The notes under the pieces were generated by a model, which saw only the letters and a list, made by a program, of their open reading frames with translations, was not told the DNA's origin and did not search any database. Below are positions 31,759-37,666 of a stretch of DNA of 37,666 bases, piece by piece. The first letter of the stretch is position 1. Each line of letters begins with the position of its first letter. The position numbers were made by a program, and so were the translations under genes. Source of the stretch: Alphaproteobacteria bacterium (GTDB lineage: Bacteria > Pseudomonadota > Alphaproteobacteria > Acetobacterales > Acetobacteraceae); NCBI GenBank assembly GCA_020850755.1, contig JADZEB010000019.1:1-37666 (forward strand), in the 5' to 3' direction.

Positions 31759-32952
31759 TCAGTGGACTTGTGGCGTTGTCGCCGGCGCGTCGGCACGCAG
31801 CTTCAACGTGTAGTTCGGCCCGAACTCCATCCGAAGGAGCCGCGCCGGGTCGAACTCGGGGATGAACAGCGGGCGCTCGGGCTCGCGCCCGAGCAGCGTC
31901 TCGGCCATCAGCTTCCCGCCATAGGGACCGATGGTCCAGCCGCTGCGCATGCAGGCCATGACATAGACATCGCGCACCCCCGGCACCGGGCCGATGATCG
32001 GCTGGTTGTCGGGCGTGTAGCCGTCGAAGCCGTGCCAGGTGCGCAGCACGCGCGTCTCGCCGAGCGCGGGCACGGCGTGCGCGGCGATCTTCATGCTGCG
32101 CACGACATTGTCGGGCCGCAGTTCGATGCGCGCCTCGTCAGGGTTGTCGAACCAGGGGAAGCCGCCGCTGCTGCCGATGATGAAGGTGCCGTTGTTGGTC
32201 TGCTTGAGCGAGATCTGGCTGACCACGCGCAGGATCGCGCGGATTGCCGGGCGCATGCGCTCGGTGACGATCATCTGGCTGACCCGCCCCTTGATCGGCG
32301 GATCCTTGAGCCCGAACCATTCCAGCATCGGGCGCACCCACATGTTCGCCGTGAGCAGGATGCGCCTGGCCGTGATCGCGCTTCCGTCCGCAAGCCGCAG
32401 CACGTGGCCGCCGCCGCTCGCCGGCTCCGCGCCGGTCACGGCCACGCCTTCGCGCAGGGTGACGCCGGTCGCGCCCAGTGCCGCACGATAGAGCCCGCCG
32501 ATGGTGTTCGATGCCGCGAAGCCGTCCACGGGCGAATAGGCGCCCATGATCACCTTCTCCGACAGGCCGGGTTCCATCTCGCGGGCGCGGTTGCCGCCCA
32601 TGATCTCGATCGGCAGCCCGGCCTCCTGGCGCAGCTTCATCTCGCGTTCCAGCAGCTCGGCCTCGGCGGGCGTGAATGCCACCTCGATCCCGGGCGCGTG
32701 GCGATGGCCGGCATCGCCGCCGAGCCAGGTCTGTGTCGTCTCCCACATCGCCTTGCCGCCAGCCACCAGCGGCAGGAGCGGGCCGCGCGCGAACAGCAGC
32801 GTCAGGGTGCCGGCATTGCGCCCCGATGCCTCCATGCACAGTCCGCCGCGCTCGATCAGCGCGACCTTCATGCCGCCGCGCGCCATGAACAGCGCCGAGG
32901 CGCAGCCGAGCCCGCCGCCCCCGACAACAGCGATGTCGTAGGATGCGCTCAC
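31759..32952 (-). CDS. FAD-dependent oxidoreductase, DAO family (module B; HcnC/opine-oxidase beta-like)
   Basis: A 397-residue flavoprotein of the D-amino-acid oxidase/glycine oxidase family. The FAD-binding GGGGLG lies just after the start. A conserved GGLCMEASGRNAGTLTL segment holds the flavin, and the C-terminal PDNQPIIGPVPGVRDVYVMACMRSGWT is the family's second FAD motif. Such subunits oxidise amine C-N bonds within HcnABC, opine oxidase or dye-linked dehydrogenase complexes. The start is the GTG at 32952, chosen by comparison with its paralogue, which begins directly at the flavin motif; a TTG at 32988 is possible. It ends 19 bp before the module B binding-protein gene. Confidence 0.9.
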   Translation of the reverse strand: MSASYDIAVVGGGGLGCASALFMARGGMKVALIERGGLCMEASGRNAGTLTLLFARGPLLPLVAGGKAMWETTQTWLGGDAGHRHAPGIEVAFTPAEAELLEREMKLRQEAGLPIEIMGGNRAREMEPGLSEKVIMGAYSPVDGFAASNTIGGLYRAALGATGVTLREGVAVTGAEPASGGGHVLRLADGSAITARRILLTANMWVRPMLEWFGLKDPPIKGRVSQMIVTERMRPAIRAILRVVSQISLKQTNNGTFIIGSSGGFPWFDNPDEARIELRPDNVVRSMKIAAHAVPALGETRVLRTWHGFDGYTPDNQPIIGPVPGVRDVYVMACMRSGWTIGPYGGKLMAETLLGREPERPLFIPEFDPARLLRMEFGPNYTLKLRADAPATTPQVH

Positions 32953-32992
32953 GACCCCGGCACCTTGGCGCTTGGGCGGCGACAGCAACCCG

Positions 32993-34615
32993 TCAGGATT
33001 CCAGCCATACCCCCGCCCAGTTCTCCATCATCGCGTGCGGCGAAACGACCCAGTCGCGCACGCGCTTGTTGGCAATGCTGGTGTAGTGCCAGTTGGCAAG
33101 CGAGATCAGCGGCAGATCGGTCTGGATGATGCGCTGGATCTCGTGCCAGTAGCTGGCGCGCCGGGCCGGGTCGCCCTCGACCTGGCAGAGGTCGAACAGC
33201 TGGTCGACGCGGGCGTTGCGATACTTCGACGCGTTCGAGAAGGGCAGGCCCTGGCGGATGCTGCCCGAATAGAAGAAGCGTTGCATGCCGACGGTGGGAT
33301 CGGCCAGCAGCACGGCGCCCATCGTCGTGCAGTCATAGTCGTAGTTGGTGAAGATGCGTCGCACCCAGGCGGCCGGCTCCTCGGTGCGGATGGTGGTGCG
33401 CACGCCGACGCGCCCGAAGGCCTGGCGCAGATACTCGCCGATGCGGACATAATGCTCGCCCAGCGTGTAGGCATCGAGTGTGATCGAGAAACGCACCCCG
33501 CCCGCGCCGCGCGGCAGCCCGGCCTGGTCGAGCAGCGCATTGGCGCGCGCCTCGTCGAAGGGATAGCGCGGCACATCGGCCGTGTAGGCTTGCTTCTGCT
33601 CGGGCGAGATCGGCCCCGTGGCGACGGAACCGAAGCCGAACATCACGTTGCGGGCCAGGAATTCCTGGTTGATGGCGTGGTGCAGGGCGCGCCGCACCTC
33701 GGCCCGACCCAGGATCGGGTGGTCCATGTTGAACTGGAGATAGATCAGGGCCGCGAAATACTCCTGGCCGCGACTGAAAACCTCGAGGTGCGGCACGCGG
33801 CCGAGCCGCTCGGTGTCGCCGAGCGGGACCGGGTTGGGGCCGGCAAGCAGGATCTCGCCATTCTCCAGTGCGGCGGCGCGGCCGGCGGCGTCAGGGATCA
33901 GGCGGAAGATGATGCGGTCCAGATAGGGCTTGGGCGGGTCCCAGTAGTTCGGGTTGCGGTCCACGATCAGGTGGCTGCCGCGCGCCCATTCGCGGAACAG
34001 GAACGGGCCGGTGCCGATCGGCCGGACGTTCACCGGATTGTTCAGGATGTTGGTGCCTTCGTAGATATGGCGCGCCACCACCGTGCCCTCGTGCGCCGAC
34101 AGCACCGTGTGCAGGAACGGAATCGGCGCCGACAGCTTGAAGATCACCGTCTTGGGGTCGGGCGTCTCCACCGCGGCGACGTTGCGGAAGGAGTTGATGC
34201 CGCGCCCATGCAGCTTCTTCCACACCTCGTTGCAGGTGAAGGCGACATCGCCCGAGGTGAAGTCGCGCCCGTCATGCCACTTGGCATTGCCGCGCAGGTT
34301 GAACTTCCAGGTCAGCCGGTCCGAGGAGATGTCCCACGATTCCGCCAGCACCGGCTGCATGTTGTAGTCGAAGTCGAGCCGCACCAGCGCCTCGTTGATC
34401 TTCGAGCCGAATATGATCACCGGGTTGGAGACGGTGTTCGCGGTGAACAGCGTCGCCGGCTCGGGCGTGAGCGCGTAGGTGAGCGTGCCGCCACGGCGTG
34501 GCTGCCCGCCGGTCTGGGCGCGCGCGCCGGACAGGGACGCGGGATTGCCGTCCCAGGGCAGCACGCTGCCGAGGGAGCCGAGTGCACCGAGCTTGAGCAG
34601 ATCGCGGCGATTCAT
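32993..34615 (-). CDS. ABC transporter substrate-binding protein, family 5 (module A)
   Basis: A 540-residue binding protein. MNRRDLLKLGALGSLG is a twin-arginine-like leader, followed by a probable cleavage near ARAQTG and the RRGGTLTYALTPEP mature start. The family signature is AKWHDGRDFTSGDVAF, with GTGPFLF later. An excellent ribosome site (GGGGAGG) fixes the ATG at 34615. It is closely similar to the module B protein along its whole length. Each is preceded by a closely related DAO-type oxidoreductase gene, so both probably recognise related ligands that the paired flavoenzymes oxidise. Confidence 0.94.
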   Translation of the reverse strand: MNRRDLLKLGALGSLGSVLPWDGNPASLSGARAQTGGQPRRGGTLTYALTPEPATLFTANTVSNPVIIFGSKINEALVRLDFDYNMQPVLAESWDISSDRLTWKFNLRGNAKWHDGRDFTSGDVAFTCNEVWKKLHGRGINSFRNVAAVETPDPKTVIFKLSAPIPFLHTVLSAHEGTVVARHIYEGTNILNNPVNVRPIGTGPFLFREWARGSHLIVDRNPNYWDPPKPYLDRIIFRLIPDAAGRAAALENGEILLAGPNPVPLGDTERLGRVPHLEVFSRGQEYFAALIYLQFNMDHPILGRAEVRRALHHAINQEFLARNVMFGFGSVATGPISPEQKQAYTADVPRYPFDEARANALLDQAGLPRGAGGVRFSITLDAYTLGEHYVRIGEYLRQAFGRVGVRTTIRTEEPAAWVRRIFTNYDYDCTTMGAVLLADPTVGMQRFFYSGSIRQGLPFSNASKYRNARVDQLFDLCQVEGDPARRASYWHEIQRIIQTDLPLISLANWHYTSIANKRVRDWVVSPHAMMENWAGVWLES

Positions 34616-34656
34616 GGTTGCCTCCCCGCGCCGTCGCATGGTGGCGCTGTTGCGTT

Positions 34657-35838
34657 TCAGGCCGCGCGCTCTTTCCTCTTGAGCGTGTAGTTGGGCCCGA
34701 ACTCCATCTCGAAGAGCCGGGCCGGGTCGAACTCGGGAATGAACAGCGCCTGGTCGGGGGTCTGGCCCATCAGCGTCTGCGCCATCAGCTTTCCGGCGTA
34801 GGGGCCGGTGGTCCAGCCGCTGCGCATGCAGGCCATGACATAGGCATCGGGCACGCCGGGGATGGGGCCGACCAGGGGCAGGTTGTCGGGCGTGTAGCCT
34901 TCCCAGCCATGCCAGGTGCGCAGCACGCGCGTGTCGCGGAGCGCCGGCACGGTGTGGGAGGCGATCGCCAGCTTGTTGACGACATTGTCGGGCTTGAGCT
35001 CGATCACCGCCTGGTCCGGATCGTCGAACCAGGGATAGCCCGCGCCGCTGCCGATCAGGAAGGTGCCGTTGTTGGTCTGCTTGAGCGATATCTGGCTGAC
35101 GACGCGCAGGATCGAGCGGATCGCGGGCCGCATGCGCTCGGTCACGATCACCTGGTTGGCGCGGCCCTTGATTGGCAGGTCGCGGAGCCCGAACCAGTCC
35201 AGCATCGGGCGCACCCACATGTTCGCCGCAAGCAGGATGCGCCGGGCCGGCACCCGCACCGCCTCGCCGCCGTCCCGCCCCGGCCCGACCCGCACATCGA
35301 AGCCGCCGCCCGCACGCCGATCGACCCCCACCACCGGGCGCGCTTCCATCAGCGTCACGCCGGCGGCAAGCAGCGCGGCGCGGAACGGCCCGCCGATCAG
35401 GTTCGAGCCGGCAAAGCCGTCCACCGCGCAATAGCCGGCCATGATCACCTTCTCCGACAGGCCAGGCTCGATCTCGCGCGCGCGGTTGCCGCCGATCACC
35501 TCGATCGGCGCGCCGATCTCCGCGCGCAGCTTCATCTCCCGTTCCAGCAGCTCGGCCTCGGCCTGGGTGAAGGCCACCTCCAGCCCCGGCGCGAAGCGAT
35601 GCCCGACATCGGCGCCAAGCCAGCTGCGCGTATCCTCCCACATCTCCTTGCCGGGGATGACGAATTGCAGCAGCGGCCGGCGCGCATACATCAGCGTCAG
35701 CGTGCCCGCATTGCGCCCCGAGGCTTCCATGCACAGCCCGCCGCGCTCGACCAGCACGACCTTCATCCCGCCGCGCGCCATGAACAGCGCCGAGGCGCAG
35801 CCCAGCACCCCGCCGCCCACGATCGCGATGTCATGCAT
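34657..35838 (-). CDS. FAD-dependent oxidoreductase, DAO family (module A; HcnC/opine-oxidase beta-like)
   Basis: A 393-residue flavoprotein starting MHDIAIVGGGVLGCASALF, with the dinucleotide motif at residues 8-13. The next segment, GGLCMEASGRNAGTLTL, and the C-terminal PDNLPLVGPIPGVPDAYVMACMRSGWT are nearly the same as in the module B enzyme. Over the first 42 residues from the glycine motif the two differ at only three positions. It most likely acts as the amine-oxidising subunit with the HcnB-like and HcnA-like proteins encoded just upstream. The gap to the HcnB-like gene is 39 bp. True hydrogen cyanide synthase cannot be excluded but is not favoured, given the linked importer. Confidence 0.9.
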   Translation of the reverse strand: MHDIAIVGGGVLGCASALFMARGGMKVVLVERGGLCMEASGRNAGTLTLMYARRPLLQFVIPGKEMWEDTRSWLGADVGHRFAPGLEVAFTQAEAELLEREMKLRAEIGAPIEVIGGNRAREIEPGLSEKVIMAGYCAVDGFAGSNLIGGPFRAALLAAGVTLMEARPVVGVDRRAGGGFDVRVGPGRDGGEAVRVPARRILLAANMWVRPMLDWFGLRDLPIKGRANQVIVTERMRPAIRSILRVVSQISLKQTNNGTFLIGSGAGYPWFDDPDQAVIELKPDNVVNKLAIASHTVPALRDTRVLRTWHGWEGYTPDNLPLVGPIPGVPDAYVMACMRSGWTTGPYAGKLMAQTLMGQTPDQALFIPEFDPARLFEMEFGPNYTLKRKERAA

Positions 35839-35877
35839 GGCGCGCCGCCTCCGGACGGATGCCGCTCATGATGCCGC

Positions 35878-37335
35878 TCATACCGGCACCAGCAGCGGCG
35901 GCGCGACCTCGGCCTCGTAGTCGAAGCCCTCCACCAAGGGCGCGATCGGCAGCGGGCGCAAGGGCAGGCGCGCCGTGTGCTGGCCCACCGCCTCGCGGTC
36001 GCCCGTGCGCGCCGCGATCAGCGTCGCCGCCGCATCGGCGCAGATCCGGCCCTGGCACGGGCCCATGCCGCAGCGCGTCCAGGACTTGAGCTGGTTCAGC
36101 GTCGCCGCCCCCTTGGCGATCATCTCGTCCACCTGCGCGCGCGTCACATCCTCGCAGCGGCAGATCACCGTCCCGGGCGTGGCCGCGTCGAGCAGGCCCG
36201 GGCGCGCGCGCATCATGTGCGCCATCGCCGCGCCGAAGCGGTCGGCCTTGCGCCAGGCCGCGCGCGCATGCGACGACGCCGCCGCGTGCGCCGCGCCATC
36301 AAGCGCGCCGAGATCATGCGCCGCCGCAAGGCCCGCAAGCGTGCCCGAATGCTCGGCCGCCGCCGCACCCGCGATGCCCGCGCCGTCGCCGGCGACATAG
36401 AGCCGCGCGACCGAGGTGCGGCCATCCGCATCATGCGCCGCAACCCAGCCGCCGCGGTCGCTGATGTAGTCGTGGCGCGCGCGCAGAAGCCGCGTCACCT
36501 CCGTGCCAGGGATCAGCCCGTGCCCCACCGCCAGGCTGTCCGCCTCGAAGCGCCGCTCAGCGCCGGCGACGGGATGACCCTCCGCGTCCACAGGCCCGGC
36601 CGTCACCGCCGAGACCGACCCCTCGCCCGCAACCGAGCGCACCGCGTGCCGATACAGCATCGGAACGCCCGCCCGCCGGATCTTGAGCTGCCAGGCCGCG
36701 CCTCGGCGCAACAGGTCGGTGCGCGAGGCCATCGCCGGCAGGGCCGACAGCCACTCGCCAAGGCTGGCCGCGTCCACCACCGCCGCCACCTGCCCGCCAC
36801 CCTTCAGGATCGAGGCCGCCACCGCATAGAGCAGAGGACCGACCCCAGCCACCACCGTCCGCCGGCCCGGCAGCATCTGCTGCGCCTTGAGCAGGATCGT
36901 CGCCGCCGCCAGCCCGATCACCCCGGGCGTGGTCCAGCCGGCAAAGGGCAGGATCCGCTCCATCGCCCCGGTCGCGGCGATGACACCCCTGGCCCGCCAG
37001 CGGAACAGGCTCCCCCCCGCCGCCGTATCAACCACGAAGCCCGTGGCGACATTCCACACCCGGTGCCCGGCCATCAGCACCGCGCCCGAGGCCGCGAAAC
37101 GACCGCGCAGCGCCTCGCCGGCAGCGAAATCAGGCCCAAGGCTCGCCCGGTCCGTCACGCGGAAGGCCGGCGGCAGCGCCCGATAAACCTGCCCGCCCGG
37201 ACGCTCGGCCTCGTCGAACACCCGCACCGACAAACCCAGCCCGCCAGCAGCAATCGCCGCGCCCATCCCCGCAGGGCCCGCGCCAAGAACCGCGAGATCG
37301 ATCGCCTCCTCGCGCATCGCGGCCGGCCTCGTCAT
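35878..37335 (-). CDS. FAD/NAD(P)-binding oxidoreductase with C-terminal BFD [2Fe-2S] domain (HcnB/opine-oxidase alpha-like)
   Basis: A 485-residue flavoprotein. The N-terminal dinucleotide motif is GAGPAG (18-23), with the ERPGGQVYR loop after it. A second nucleotide-binding region contains TVVAGVGPLLYAVA, and YVAGDGAGIAGA follows. The C-terminal BFD-like domain binds a [2Fe-2S] cluster through Cys392, Cys394, Cys422 and Cys427 (CRCED and RCGMGPCQG). This layout is that of HcnB and of opine oxidase or dye-linked dehydrogenase alpha subunits, which pass electrons from a DAO-type partner. It starts inside the stop of the small [2Fe-2S] gene (ATGA at 37335-37332). Confidence 0.9.
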   Translation of the reverse strand: MTRPAAMREEAIDLAVLGAGPAGMGAAIAAGGLGLSVRVFDEAERPGGQVYRALPPAFRVTDRASLGPDFAAGEALRGRFAASGAVLMAGHRVWNVATGFVVDTAAGGSLFRWRARGVIAATGAMERILPFAGWTTPGVIGLAAATILLKAQQMLPGRRTVVAGVGPLLYAVAASILKGGGQVAAVVDAASLGEWLSALPAMASRTDLLRRGAAWQLKIRRAGVPMLYRHAVRSVAGEGSVSAVTAGPVDAEGHPVAGAERRFEADSLAVGHGLIPGTEVTRLLRARHDYISDRGGWVAAHDADGRTSVARLYVAGDGAGIAGAAAAEHSGTLAGLAAAHDLGALDGAAHAAASSHARAAWRKADRFGAAMAHMMRARPGLLDAATPGTVICRCEDVTRAQVDEMIAKGAATLNQLKSWTRCGMGPCQGRICADAAATLIAARTGDREAVGQHTARLPLRPLPIAPLVEGFDYEAEVAPPLLVPV

Positions 37336-37628
37336 GACGTCCGCACCCCGCCTGTGCTGACCCTCATCCCGGCACGCACCGGCGTAATGCAGGCCTGCGC
37401 AGGCGCGCCATCAATGCGCACCAGGCATTCCTGGCAGATACCCATGTAGCAGAACGCACCCCGACCCGAACCAGAACGCGGGCTCGTGCGCAACTCAAGC
37501 AGACCAGCCGCAAGCATAGCCGCCGCCACGCTCTCCCCAGCCGGGGCCGACACGGTCCGACCATCCACCGCGAAATCAACCAAAACAGGCCGATCCACCG
37601 AACCGCCAATCCTCAGATCCGACACCAT
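37332..37628 (-). CDS. Small [2Fe-2S] protein, HcnA-like
   Basis: A 98-residue plant-type ferredoxin-like protein (Fer2_4 type). Cys60, Cys65, Cys68 and Cys80 (FCYMGICQEC, then QAC) are the cluster ligands, in the C-x4-C-x2-C-x11-C pattern of HcnA and related small subunits. A beta-grasp N terminus (VDFAVDGRTVSAPAGESVAAA) precedes. The length is close to HcnA, so the gene appears complete. The ATG at 37628 is favoured, with a TTG at 37655 as a longer option. It is the first gene of the operon visible here; any promoter lies near or beyond the window's right edge. Confidence 0.88.
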   Translation of the reverse strand: MVSDLRIGGSVDRPVLVDFAVDGRTVSAPAGESVAAAMLAAGLLELRTSPRSGSGRGAFCYMGICQECLVRIDGAPAQACITPVRAGMRVSTGGVRTS

Positions 37629-37666
37629 GCCACACCAAGCCCCATACCCAAACAACTCGACCAGGA

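Noticed and set aside
31759-37628. Authentic hydrogen cyanide synthase operon (hcnABC)
   Set aside because: The subunit types match, but the same architecture is used by opine and amino-acid dehydrogenases. The linked importer and duplicated beta subunit favour catabolism; sequence alone cannot prove cyanide production.
1-37666. Mobile elements, CRISPR arrays, tRNA or rRNA genes
   Set aside because: I found no transposase, integrase, regularly spaced repeats or RNA-gene-like segments; nearly all bases are in well-packed coding regions.

Overview
The window is very GC-rich, densely packed bacterial DNA. Gene content (B-family heme-copper oxidase with CtaB and Sco, a TAXI-type TRAP transporter, dipeptide-type ABC importers, HcnABC/opine-oxidase-like flavoproteins, Fnr/Dnr-type regulators) fits an alphaproteobacterium, probably of the Rhodospirillales/Acetobacteraceae kind. 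That placement is inferred from gene families and base composition, not from a marker gene. I saw no rRNA, tRNA, CRISPR array, transposase or phage gene.

Region 1 (1-5093, + strand) is a respiratory operon: the C-terminal half of heme-copper oxidase subunit I, heme O synthase (CtaB), a Sco copper chaperone, a fusion of cytochrome b with two [4Fe-4S] clusters and an MvhD-type domain, a small exported protein of unknown function, and a hemerythrin. Region 2 (5090-6975) holds two divergent Crp/Fnr regulators whose shared spacer carries two FNR/Dnr-like boxes. Together regions 1 and 2 look like a low-oxygen or nitric-oxide-responsive respiratory island.

Region 3 (6972-16456, - strand) is one long catabolic cluster. 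In transcription order it runs: thiolase-like aldolase (SCP-x/Ltp2 type), DUF35 OB-fold protein, a pair of MaoC-type hot-dog proteins, a LysR regulator, a second hot-dog pair, a divergent SucCD-like acyl-CoA ligase, and a TAXI TRAP binding protein with its fused permease. Uptake of a carboxylate, CoA activation, (de)hydration and retro-aldol cleavage is a coherent reading. The gene combination resembles the steroid side-chain aldolase module, but I see no steroid genes.

Region 4 (16817-24368, + strand) is a complete dipeptide/nickel-type ABC importer (binding protein, two permeases, two ATPases), followed by a sterol-desaturase/fatty-acid-hydroxylase family protein and a methyltransferase. 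The spacer between regions 3 and 4 contains a perfect 24-bp palindrome.

Region 5 (24443-37628, - strand) is an oxidase-plus-importer operon. A small [2Fe-2S] protein (HcnA-like) and an FAD/BFD flavoprotein (HcnB-like) are followed by two tandem copies of a module made of a DAO-type FAD oxidoreductase and a family-5 binding protein. A second set of Dpp-like permeases and ATPases comes next, then a third binding protein. This suggests import and oxidative deamination of amino-acid- or opine-like secondary amines. Regions 4 and 5 converge near 24.4 kb at a GC-rich hairpin.
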